DNA from: Maricaulis sp036231565
Lineage (GTDB): Bacteria > Pseudomonadota > Alphaproteobacteria > Caulobacterales > Maricaulaceae
NCBI GenBank assembly: GCA_036231565.1
Contig: JAZAHA010000036.1
Coordinates: forward strand, 1 to 46,676
DNA length: 46,676 nt
Direction: 5' to 3'
Part shown: one piece after another, positions 40,094 through 46,676 of the stretch
Numbering within the stretch: position 1 is the stretch's first letter
Layout of the letters: every line of letters begins with the position of its first letter
Made by a program: the position numbers and the translations under genes
Notes under the pieces: generated by a model
What the model was told of the DNA's origin: nothing
What the model saw: only the letters and a program-made list of their open reading frames with translations
Databases searched by the model: none

Positions 40094-41074
40094 ATGTCCG
40101 ACCCCACACGTACCTATCTCGATTTCGAGCGGCCGCTGGCCGAACTGGAAGCCAAGATCGAAGAGCTGGAGTCGCTGGCCGGATCGTCCGGCGAGGATTC
40201 GCCCGATACGGCGGAAGAGACGGCGCGCCTGCGTCACAAGGCGAATGAACAGCTCGCTGCGCTCTATTCCAAGCTCGATCCCTGGCGCAAGACGCAGGTG
40301 GCCCGGCATCCGGAACGTCCGCATTTCCGCGATTACCGCAAGGCGCTGATCGAGGATTTCGAAGAGCTGTGCGGTGATCGCCGCTTCTCCGAGGACGCAG
40401 CCATTGTCGGCGGTCTCGGCCGGTTCCGCGGCCGGTCGGTCGTGGTGATCGGTCACGAGAAAGGCCACGACACGGAAACCCGCATCAAGCACAATTTCGG
40501 CATGGCGCGCCCGGAAGGCTATCGCAAGGCGATCCGCCTGATGGATCTGGCGGAGAAGTTCGACCTGCCGGTGCTGACCTTCGTCGATACGGCCGGTGCC
40601 TATCCGGGCCTTGGCGCCGAAGAGCGCGGCCAGTCCGAGGCGATTGCCCGTTCGACCGAGCGCTGCATCAATCTGGGCACGCCGCTGATCTCTACCGTCA
40701 CCGGTGAGGGCGGGTCCGGCGGCGCCGTGGCACTGGCCTCCGGCAATGTCGTGATGATGCTGGAACACTCGATCTATTCGGTGATCTCGCCGGAAGGCTG
40801 CGCCTCGATCCTGTGGAAGGATTCGGCGCGCGCCAAGGACGCCGCCGTCGCCATGAAGGTGACGGCACCGGACCTTCTGGAGCTGAAGATCGTCGACGAG
40901 GTGATTCCCGAACCGATCGGCGGTGCCCACCGTCACCCGGCGGAGATCATGCGCGCGGTCGGCAATGCGATCGAGAAACATCTGATCGCGCTGGAAGGCC
41001 AGTCGCCGGAAGCCCTGCGCAAGCAGCGCCGCGAGCGCTTCCTCGCCATCGGCCGCATGGAGAATGGCGGCTAA
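40094..41074 (+). CDS. accA: Acetyl-CoA carboxylase carboxyltransferase subunit alpha
   Basis: It makes malonyl-CoA with AccD, the first committed step of fatty acid synthesis. The N-terminal helix DFERPLAELEAKIEELESLA is the family start. Key regions are YRKAIRLMDLAEKFDLPVLT, FVDTAGAYPGLGAEERGQSE and GEGGSGGAVALASGNVVMML (oxyanion/biotin site), then HSIYSVISPEGCASILWKDS. At 326 residues it is the typical length. The ATG at 40094 is preceded by GGCAGGG. It follows xerD by about 100 bases. No accB, accC or accD is nearby, which is normal. Confidence 0.97.
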   Translation: MSDPTRTYLDFERPLAELEAKIEELESLAGSSGEDSPDTAEETARLRHKANEQLAALYSKLDPWRKTQVARHPERPHFRDYRKALIEDFEELCGDRRFSEDAAIVGGLGRFRGRSVVVIGHEKGHDTETRIKHNFGMARPEGYRKAIRLMDLAEKFDLPVLTFVDTAGAYPGLGAEERGQSEAIARSTERCINLGTPLISTVTGEGGSGGAVALASGNVVMMLEHSIYSVISPEGCASILWKDSARAKDAAVAMKVTAPDLLELKIVDEVIPEPIGGAHRHPAEIMRAVGNAIEKHLIALEGQSPEALRKQRRERFLAIGRMENGG

Positions 41075-41101
41075 GTCGGGGTGATTGCTTCCCTTCAGCT
41101 T

Positions 41102-41266
41102 GTCATCCCGGATGGATGCCCGGCCTTGGGGCGGGCGTAAGTCCGGGACCCATAACCCCGGTGCTTATCCAGCTGTCGCTGATATCCAGCCTGCTTGCGG
41201 GCGGCATGGGCGCGTATGGCTCCCGGCTCCGCGCCCCGCCTGCGCGGGGCATTGGGCCGGGATGAC
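41102..41266. repeat. Long imperfect intergenic inverted repeat
   Basis: GTCATCCCGG (41102-41111) at the left and CCGGGATGAC (41257-41266) at the right are perfect inverted ends, with several inner GC-rich arms such as GCGCCCCGCC/TGCGCGGGGC. This looks like a multi-branched repeat element of the kind dispersed in alphaproteobacterial genomes. It sits between accA and the convergent cytochrome P450 gene, where it may also act as a terminator. Confidence 0.65.
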
Positions 41267-41277
41267 AATGAAGAACC

Positions 41278-42690
41278 TCAAGAGATCCGCTCGTCCTCGC
41301 CACGCCTCGAAACCCGCATCGGAACGTCATTGTCCGGCTGCAGGGTGATGCGCATGACCGGGCGCGGATCGCGCGGGCCGTCGAAGTCGAAGCGCACCCG
41401 CCGCAGAAGACAGGCGAGCACGATCACCATTTCCATCATCGCGAAACGCGCGCCGATACATACGCGCGGGCCCAGTCCGAAGGGCAGGTAGGCGTCGCGC
41501 GGGATCGCCTTGCCGGCCTCGCCCAGGAAGCGCTCGGGCCGGAAGCTGTCGGGCTCGGCCCAGATGTCGCGCTGGCGGTGCAGCAGCCAGGTCGAGACGA
41601 GAACGTCGGTCCTGGCGGGAACCGGCAAGCCGGCGACGATATCCCACTCCAGCGAGGTCCGCGCCAGCATCGGGGCGGACGGGTAGAGGCGCAGGCTCTC
41701 CTTGATGACGGCCTCGGTCCAGGGCAGCGCCTGCGACCAGGTCGCTGGATCTGAGTCGTCCAGCGCAGCCGCGTCGATCTCGGCTTCCAGCCGGTCGCGC
41801 ACATCGGGCGCGCGCGACAGCAAATAGAGCGTCCAGGCGAGCGAGCGGGCCGTGGTCTCGTGTCCGGCTGCGAGGAAGGTGAGGAGATTGTCGGTCACCG
41901 CCGTGTCGTCCAGTCCCGCGCTCAGCAGCAGGTCGAGGAAGTCCGGCGCACGGCCGCTTTCCTCGGGCGAGGGCGCCTTGCGGCGCTGTGCGGCGACGTC
42001 GGAGACCTGGCGGCGCAGATCGGCGATCACCCGCCGCGACTTGCCCTGGCCGATCCGCGGGATCCAGCCGGGCAGGTGCGCGAGGTCGAACGGGTGCGGG
42101 ATGCCGCTGATCTCCAGCAATTGGTGGATGCCCGCCGTGAAGCGCGCCTTGTCCAGCGCCTCGTCGCCGGAGAACAGGGTCTCGATCAGCACGTCCAGCG
42201 TGAGGTCGACCATGGCGTCGGACACCGGAATGGTGCGCCCGTCGATCGCTTCGAATGCGGCGGCGGCGTCTTCGCACACCTGCCGGATCTGTGGCGCGAA
42301 AGCGTTGACCTTGCGTGGTGTGAAGACCGGCGAGACGGCCTTGCGCGCCTTGCTCCAGGTCTCGCCCTCGGCCGTGAGCAGCCCGTCGCGCAGGAAGGGT
42401 TTCAGAACCGCCTGGCGCAGCGGGTTCATGGTGAAATTGTCCGACCGCGTGACGAAGCAGTGATGGATGGCGTCCGGATCGTTGACGATCAGGCTCGAGC
42501 GCCCGAGGAAGCGGAAGGGTGCGAGCCGGATCGAGAAATGATGCTCGCCCCAGACTTCCAGCGGATTGCGGCGCATCGCCCGGAAATAGGTCCAGTAGTC
42601 CGACGGGCGCAGCTTGCCGACGCCGCTATAGACGGCATAGGGCGGTTTGGGCGGCTGGAAGGCCTGGTTCATCACGTTCTCGCCTGACAT
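41278..42690 (-). CDS. Cytochrome P450, 470 aa
   Basis: A haem monooxygenase. The I-helix motif AAGHETTARSLAWTLYLLSR is near residue 270, the K-helix is ESLRLYPSAPMLAR, and the haem segment is PFGLGPRVCIGARFAMMEM with the proximal Cys. No membrane anchor is seen, so it is soluble. It resembles fatty-acid or alkane-type bacterial P450s, but the substrate is not told by sequence. The start is ATG 42690 (MSGENV) or 42672 (MNQAF). No redox partner lies adjacent; the ferredoxin at 12524 is a different, distant kind. Confidence 0.93.
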   Translation of the reverse strand: MSGENVMNQAFQPPKPPYAVYSGVGKLRPSDYWTYFRAMRRNPLEVWGEHHFSIRLAPFRFLGRSSLIVNDPDAIHHCFVTRSDNFTMNPLRQAVLKPFLRDGLLTAEGETWSKARKAVSPVFTPRKVNAFAPQIRQVCEDAAAAFEAIDGRTIPVSDAMVDLTLDVLIETLFSGDEALDKARFTAGIHQLLEISGIPHPFDLAHLPGWIPRIGQGKSRRVIADLRRQVSDVAAQRRKAPSPEESGRAPDFLDLLLSAGLDDTAVTDNLLTFLAAGHETTARSLAWTLYLLSRAPDVRDRLEAEIDAAALDDSDPATWSQALPWTEAVIKESLRLYPSAPMLARTSLEWDIVAGLPVPARTDVLVSTWLLHRQRDIWAEPDSFRPERFLGEAGKAIPRDAYLPFGLGPRVCIGARFAMMEMVIVLACLLRRVRFDFDGPRDPRPVMRITLQPDNDVPMRVSRRGEDERIS

Positions 42691-42747
42691 TTCCCTCAAT
42701 CTAGTGCGGCCGGCACGCGCCGCCCATGCGCGAAAGGTCGCGGCTTG

Positions 42748-43368
42748 CTACTGGCTGGCCCAGACGATGCGCGCCATCCAGTCCAGTTCGCTCAGGGCCA
42801 GCTTGCGGTCCGGGCGGGCTGGGTTGAGGGCGTGCAGGGTGAGCGTCTGGACGGTCCGGGCGCCCAGCCTCCAGGCGCAGATGGCGCCGCTGCGCTCGCG
42901 CACCACGACCCGGTCGCCTGCGCGCGGCAGATCGTCCGGGGTGACGACCAGACGATCGCCGGCCCGATAGACCGGTTCCATCTCGTTGCCCTCGACGGTC
43001 AGCGCATAGGCCTTGTCGAACGCCAGACCGGGGAAGGGGATGCGCGCCCAGCCCTCGCCGCGCGGCAGGCCGCCGGCATCGAAAGCGCCTGCACTGTCAG
43101 CCAGGCTATGAGTTCTCAGATTGTCAGCCCGGGACCGGCCGGCCACCAGATCGGCGAAGCCGGTGAAGTCCATGTGTGCCGCGGCGAGGGCCTTGGCGAG
43201 GCTCTCGGTCGAGGGCCAGCGCGGTTTCTCGCCATCACGTGAGAAGCGTTTGGACGGGTTGAAGGTGGTGGAGTCCAGCCCGGCGCGTCGCGCCAGCCCG
43301 GAGGGGCTGGTCTGGGCGTGGGCCGCCAGGCGGTCGATCCCCCGCCAGATCTCTTCGTGCGTGAACAT
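42748..43368 (-). CDS. S24-like helix-turn-helix regulator, 206 aa
   Basis: The N-terminal helix-turn-helix is AQTSPSGLARRAGLDSTTFN followed by PSKR. The C-terminal half resembles the LexA/CI S24 domain (AYALTVEGNEMEPVYRAGDR then VVTPDDLPRAGDRVVVRE). The catalytic Ser of GxSM is Glu here, and the Lys of the dyad is not present at its place, so self-cleavage is not expected. Family members of this alphaproteobacterial kind are transcription regulators of unknown trigger. It lies 58 bases upstream of the P450 start on the same strand, but they may have separate promoters. Confidence 0.85.
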   Translation of the reverse strand: MFTHEEIWRGIDRLAAHAQTSPSGLARRAGLDSTTFNPSKRFSRDGEKPRWPSTESLAKALAAAHMDFTGFADLVAGRSRADNLRTHSLADSAGAFDAGGLPRGEGWARIPFPGLAFDKAYALTVEGNEMEPVYRAGDRLVVTPDDLPRAGDRVVVRERSGAICAWRLGARTVQTLTLHALNPARPDRKLALSELDWMARIVWASQ

Positions 43369-43656
43369 GGCCCGAGTTTAGTGCGACGAGCGGGTTTGGG
43401 AAAACGCGAAGCGGCTTGCAACCGGAGAGCGCCTGCCCGGATTGGCATGCACGCAAAAGATGCATTATATGATATATGTACGCAATCCGGGTGTTCAGCA
43501 GTGCTGATTGCGGATCGGTTTGAAGGTGAAAGCAGCAGCGCCGGGCCAGCGGCGCGCTCGGGGAGGATGGGCCACCCCGACCGAGGCGAGAGGGCCTCGC
43601 CTTCGAATTGGAGTGATGTCATGTGGATTTTTCCACTCCGCATCACCTTGGTCATG

Positions 43657-43748
43657 AAAAAGACCCGGACCAGCTGGTCAGTCCGGATCCGGGTCCAATT
43701 CATGCTCTGAGGAAACGGGGGCGGGCCGTGAGGCTCGTCCGCACTCCA
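43657..43748 (-). ncRNA. Possible small RNA, about 90 nt
   Basis: On the minus strand a -35 TTGCGA (43782-43777), 16-base spacer and -10 TATATT (43760-43755) should start an RNA near 43748. It ends in a stem GACCCGGA/TCCGGGTC (43695-43688 and 43669-43662, minus strand) plus inner CCAGCTGG, followed by TTTTT at 43661-43657. No ribosome binding site and no conserved protein is present. The promoter spacer holds the dyad ATCCGC-GAA-GCGGAT (43763-43777). I do not match it to a known family. Confidence 0.5.
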
Positions 43749-43754
43749 ATTCCC

Positions 43755-43782
43755 AATATAGCATCCGCGAAGCGGATCGCAA
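43755..43782 (-). promoter_or_regulatory. Promoter of the possible small RNA
   Basis: TTGCGA and TATATT on the minus strand with a 16-base spacer. A six-base dyad in the spacer (43763-43777) could bind a regulator and block the promoter. Confidence 0.55.
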
Positions 43783-43831
43783 TTGCCGCCCGGCCTTGCC
43801 ACGTCTGGCGGGCAGGGCTACCCCGTCAGGC

Positions 43832-44188
43832 ATGACACCGAAAACTGCATACCGACTCGCCGTGCCTGAACGCTGGGCTGCCGTCATGATGGAGGGCGCC
43901 TTTTCCGGAGACCCCCACGACGTCGCGGACGGTTTCATCCACCTGTCTGCGGCCGACCAGGTCGAGGGCACGCTGGTCAAGCACTATAACGCGCATGAGC
44001 GCCTCCTCCTGGTCGAGATCGATCTGGAAGCGCTGGGTGATACGGTGAAGTGGGAGAAGTCGCGCGGCGGTGCGCTTTTCCCGCATGTCTATGGCGATAT
44101 CCCGGCGAGTGCGGTGCGGGGCCTGCGCCACGTGCGCCGCAATGACGAGGGCGACTGGGTGCTGCCCGCCGAGCTGGAGCGAGACTGA
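43832..44188 (+). CDS. DUF952 protein, 118 aa
   Basis: The start at 43832 gives MTPKTAYRLAVPERWAAVMM and is followed by the DUF952 core: GDPHDVADGFIHLSAADQVE, TLVKHYNAHERLLLVEIDLE, VKWEKSRGGALFPHVYGDIP and HVRRNDEGDWVLP. The fold resembles a glutathione S-transferase-like or RNA 2'-phosphotransferase-like core, but the role is unknown. Conservation of FIHLS and FPHVYG suggests an active site. The stop TGA shares its last base with the pyrD ATG, so translation of pyrD is coupled. This DUF952-pyrD pairing is common in alphaproteobacteria. Confidence 0.92.
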   Translation: MTPKTAYRLAVPERWAAVMMEGAFSGDPHDVADGFIHLSAADQVEGTLVKHYNAHERLLLVEIDLEALGDTVKWEKSRGGALFPHVYGDIPASAVRGLRHVRRNDEGDWVLPAELERD

Positions 44189-45219
44189 TGCTGCATGACA
44201 AGGCGACACGCTGGCTGAAAGGGCTGGATCCGGAGCGTGCCCACAGGCTGGGCATTCTCGGTCTCAAGGCAGGACTGGGACCGCGGCAGCGCGGTGCCGA
44301 CGATCCGCGCCTGGCGACCCGCCTCGCGGGGATCGACCTGCCCAATCCGGTCGGCTTGGCGGCCGGCTTCGACAAGAACGCCGAGGCGCCGGATGCGCTG
44401 CTTGCCATGGGGTTCGGCTTTGTGGAATGCGGCGCTGTCACGCCGCGGCCGCAGGACGGCAAACCGCGCCCACGCATTTTCCGGCTCGAGGAAGACGAGG
44501 CGGTGATCAACCGCATGGGGTTTCCCAATCAGGGGCTGGCCCGTTTTCGCAGCCATCTCGCCCGCCGCGCCCGACGGGGCGGTGTCGTCGGCGTCAATAT
44601 CGGCGCCAATCTCGACAGCGAGGACCGCATTCCCGACTATGTGACCTGTCTGGAGGCGCTGCAGGGGCTGGCGCAGTTCTTCACGGTCAATGTGTCCTCG
44701 CCCAACACGCCGGGCCTGCGCACGCTGCAGTCGTCCGGCGCGCTGGACGACCTTCTTCATGCAGTGGCAGCCGTCGGCAGCTCGGCGCCGGTCTTCCTGA
44801 AAGTGGCCCCGGACATCGATGACAGCGAGGCCGGTGTGATGGTCGAGGCCGTCGCGCGCCACGGTCTGGATGGCGTGATCGTCTCCAATACGTCCATCCT
44901 GCGTCCGGAAAGCCTGAAGAGCGCAAGCATGGGCGAGGCGGGCGGATTGTCCGGCCCGCCGATCTTCGAACGTTCGACGCAGCTGGTGCGCCTGTTCCGC
45001 GAGGCGGCGGGGCCGGATCTCGCGATCATCGGTGTCGGCGGTGTCGACAGTGCCGATGCGGCCTACGCCAAGATCCGCGCCGGTGCCAACGCGATCCAGC
45101 TCTATACCGGTCTCGTCTATCACGGGCCCGGCCTGGTGCAGCAGATCAAGACCGGTCTGGTCGAGCGGCTTCAGGCTGACGGGTTCGCTTCGGTGTCCGA
45201 GGCTGTCGGCGCGGGCTGA
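44188..45219 (+). CDS. pyrD: Dihydroorotate dehydrogenase, class 2
   Basis: It oxidises dihydroorotate to orotate at the membrane with quinone, in pyrimidine synthesis. Flavin and active-site segments are NPVGLAAGFDKNAEAPDALL, GFGFVECGAVTPRPQ, NRMGFPNQG, the catalytic NVSSPNTPGLRTLQ (Ser), FLKVAPDID, VIVSNTS, and the flavin-phosphate segment IGVGGVDSADAAYAKI with YTGLVYHGPG. The N-terminal helical extension typical of class 2 is there. The start is ATG 44188. Its 3' end overlaps the convergent MATE gene by 49 bases. Confidence 0.96.
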   Translation: MLHDKATRWLKGLDPERAHRLGILGLKAGLGPRQRGADDPRLATRLAGIDLPNPVGLAAGFDKNAEAPDALLAMGFGFVECGAVTPRPQDGKPRPRIFRLEEDEAVINRMGFPNQGLARFRSHLARRARRGGVVGVNIGANLDSEDRIPDYVTCLEALQGLAQFFTVNVSSPNTPGLRTLQSSGALDDLLHAVAAVGSSAPVFLKVAPDIDDSEAGVMVEAVARHGLDGVIVSNTSILRPESLKSASMGEAGGLSGPPIFERSTQLVRLFREAAGPDLAIIGVGGVDSADAAYAKIRAGANAIQLYTGLVYHGPGLVQQIKTGLVERLQADGFASVSEAVGAG

Positions 45220-46538
45220 AGTCTGCGCTCCAGAGCCGGATAGGCCGCGGCCAGCGCGCCGCCGCGTGCGACATAGAAAATCAGGAAAGCAGCCCAGACG
45301 CCATGATTGGCAAACATGGGTGACAGGATGGCGTCGGCCGCTAGGTAGACGGCAACAGCCGCAAGGCCGGCATTGCGCAGGATCTTGCCGCTGGTCGTGC
45401 CGATAAACACCCCGTCCATCAGCCAGGCGCCGGCCCCGAGGAAGGGCACGACGGCGCACCAGGGCAGGTAGGCCTGGGCGGCGGCCAGTGTGTCGGCGTC
45501 CTCGATCACCAGGGCCAGCGCATCCGCACCGAACAGGAAGGTTACAACCGCAAACACCGCGCCGGCCGCGAACATGGGCTCGCCGGTCAGACGCACGGCC
45601 CGGCGCAGGGCAGACAGGGATTTGCGTCCGAAGGCCCGGCCGGCCTCGGCTTCGGCCACGAAGGCGAACGCGTCGAGCACGAAGGCCCACAGCGAGATGA
45701 TCTGCAGCAGGACGTGATTGCCGGCCAGCGGCGCCGTGCCCTGGCGGGCCCCCGCATTGGCGAACCAGGTGAAGCCGATCACCAGCGACCAGGTGCGGAT
45801 CATCAGATTGATATTGACCTGGAACATTTCGCGCAGGGCGCCTGTATCGACGAGGCGTGTGCGGTCCGTTGCGCCATCGGCCCAACCGCCCTGTTGCCGA
45901 AGCACGAGTGCTGCGAAGGCCAGGCCGACGGCAAGGCCGGCCCACTCGGCAATCGCGGTTGCTGCGCCCACGCCGCCGGGGCCATAGCCGAGGCCCAGGA
46001 CGAACCAGAGGTCCAGCGCGATATTGGTCAGGGAGAAGATGACGTAGAGCGCCAGGGTGGCGCCGTTGCGGCCCAGCCCGATCAGCCAGCCGGACAGGGC
46101 AAAGGCGCCCAGCGCGGCGGGGGCGCCCCAGGCCCGGGCGAGCAGATAGTGAGCTCCCTTCTCCTCCACGTCGGCTGTCCCCTGCAGCACGGAAAACCCG
46201 GCCCAGGCGATCAGGTCGCGCAGGATGAAGACGGCAAAGCCGAGCATGCCGGCAATCGCGAAAGCCCGTATCAGGATGCGTTGGGTCTCGGCCGTATCGC
46301 CTGCGCCATCGGCCTGGGCGGTCAGCCCGGTCGTTCCCATGCGCAGGAAATAGAAGCTCCAGTAGAAGACGGAGAAGATGGCGCCGCCCAATGCTACGCC
46401 GCCCAGATCGGCGGTCTCGCCGGACAGGCCGAGCACGAACGTGTCGGTCACGCCGGCCAGCGGCACGGCCGCATTGGCAAAGACGAGTGGCCAGGCGCGC
46501 TTGAGGACATCGGTGCGGGTAAGGGGCGCGATCGACAT
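45171..46538 (-). CDS. MATE-family efflux transporter, DinF-like, 455 aa
   Basis: A multidrug or toxin exporter with 12 membrane segments, driven by Na+ or H+. The start at 46538 (MSIAPLTRTDVLKRAWPLVF) is the first ATG; a GTG at 46547 is an alternative. Characteristic parts are NAAVPLAGVTDTFVLG near residue 22, FLRMGTTGLTAQADGAGD near 90, and the second half beginning VNINLMIRTWSLVIGFTWFA, then DAFAFVAEAEAGRAFGRKSL. Its substrate is not known. Its coding end lies inside pyrD's last 49 bases, so both mRNAs overlap tail to tail. Confidence 0.9.
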   Translation of the reverse strand: MSIAPLTRTDVLKRAWPLVFANAAVPLAGVTDTFVLGLSGETADLGGVALGGAIFSVFYWSFYFLRMGTTGLTAQADGAGDTAETQRILIRAFAIAGMLGFAVFILRDLIAWAGFSVLQGTADVEEKGAHYLLARAWGAPAALGAFALSGWLIGLGRNGATLALYVIFSLTNIALDLWFVLGLGYGPGGVGAATAIAEWAGLAVGLAFAALVLRQQGGWADGATDRTRLVDTGALREMFQVNINLMIRTWSLVIGFTWFANAGARQGTAPLAGNHVLLQIISLWAFVLDAFAFVAEAEAGRAFGRKSLSALRRAVRLTGEPMFAAGAVFAVVTFLFGADALALVIEDADTLAAAQAYLPWCAVVPFLGAGAWLMDGVFIGTTSGKILRNAGLAAVAVYLAADAILSPMFANHGVWAAFLIFYVARGGALAAAYPALERRLQPAPTASDTEANPSA

Positions 46539-46598
46539 GCCGGCCACCTAGCGCGTTTCCGGCGTGAGGGGAATGTCTTTCGCGGGAGATGGGCGTTG

Positions 46599-46676
46599 GG
46601 CCGCCCGGGGGGGGGCGGCGCCCCCCCGGGCGCGGCCGGGGGGGGGCGGGGGCCGGCGGGTTGGGGGGGGGGCCCC
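46599..46676. other. Low-complexity G/C runs at window end, probably poor sequence
   Basis: From about 46599 on the sequence is almost only long runs of G and C with a few T, unlike anything else here. It reads as low-quality terminal sequence from one contig edge. It should not be used for gene or motif calls. Confidence 0.7.

Larger units (their letters stand above)
43369..43831. other. Structured intergenic region, 463 bp
   Basis: No protein gene is well supported here. From 43455 to 43485 the sequence is AT-rich, with ATTATATGATATATG, and could hold the promoter and operator of the S24-like regulator on the minus strand. On the right (43655-43782) lies a promoter-terminator unit for a possible small RNA. 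The stretch 43540-43640 holds several hairpins (for example AGGCGAG/CTCGCCT at 43584-43602). GAATTGGAGTG (43605-43615) is repeated in inverse orientation at 43742-43752. Confidence 0.55.

Noticed and set aside
37074..40981. Two long minus-strand open frames (681 and 845 residues) opposite the exported protein, xerD and accA
   Set aside because: The sense genes are sound and overlap each other in the usual coupled manner. The antisense frames are Arg/Gly/Ala-rich with no motif.
43560..43710. Trp-containing leader peptide (MWIFPLRI...TSW) before an attenuator
   Set aside because: No amino-acid operon follows; the next plus-strand gene is DUF952. The frame overlaps the terminator of the minus-strand unit and lacks a ribosome binding site.
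1..46676. CRISPR arrays, IS elements, rRNA operons
   Set aside because: No regularly spaced direct repeats, no transposase frame and no rRNA sequence were seen.

Overview
The window looks like a piece of chromosome from a motile, high-GC alphaproteobacterium. The gene set and order resemble marine, stalked-bacterium relatives (Caulobacterales/Maricaulales, formerly Hyphomonadaceae); this assignment is inferred from gene content, not from a search. Supporting signs are the run helicase - S4 protein - 7Fe ferredoxin - CarD - RpoH, the cobS/cobT pair near J-domain and BolA genes, a CcrM-era style set of chemoreceptors, Acr3-type arsenic resistance, and many GTGA/ATGA stop-start overlaps.

Region 1 (about 1-7800) is an integrated accessory region. 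Its first 3.4 kb is visibly more GC-rich than the rest and holds small unknown proteins: a coiled-coil operon, a divergent XRE regulator / PD-(D/E)XK protein pair with a repeated dyad between them, and small helix-turn-helix-like proteins. The next 4 kb is visibly AT-richer and is a defence block: Vsr nick endonuclease and C5-cytosine methyltransferase facing away from an HNH endonuclease, then a complete tRNA-Arg(CCU), then an Mrr-like restriction protein. The block ends at a second tRNA-Arg(CCU) gene that is cut off in its anticodon loop, which I read as the boundary between element and chromosome.

Region 2 (7903-22605) is ordinary chromosome: a cupin, an unknown conserved protein, a soluble chemoreceptor-like protein, a nuclease-fold lipoprotein, rpoH, carD, fdxA, a TerB-like protein, an S4 protein, a SUV3-type helicase, DUF3108, rpmB, an exported amidohydrolase, a phytase-like protein and cobT. 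Region 3 (22743-31728) has a lone divergent flagellin, an ars operon (arsR-arsI-acr3-arsC), DUF1993, cobS, an unusual metallopeptidase-like protein, a double-PAS chemoreceptor and a J-domain protein.

Region 4 (31907-46538) has an M14 peptidase lipoprotein, BolA, a DUF3313 lipoprotein, a CorC-type transporter coupled to aroB and aroK, a small membrane protein coupled to a large exported unknown protein and xerD, accA, cytochrome P450, an S24-like regulator, a structured intergenic region with a possible small RNA, DUF952, pyrD and a MATE exporter. The last ~80 bases are runs of G and C that look like poor sequence rather than biology.

The most interesting signals are the split tRNA-Arg boundary, a 13-bp perfect hairpin that would mask the ribosome binding site of a DUF2188 gene, the repeated dyad between the XRE and PD-(D/E)XK genes, and a promoter-to-terminator unit of about 90 nt with no convincing protein near 43700.
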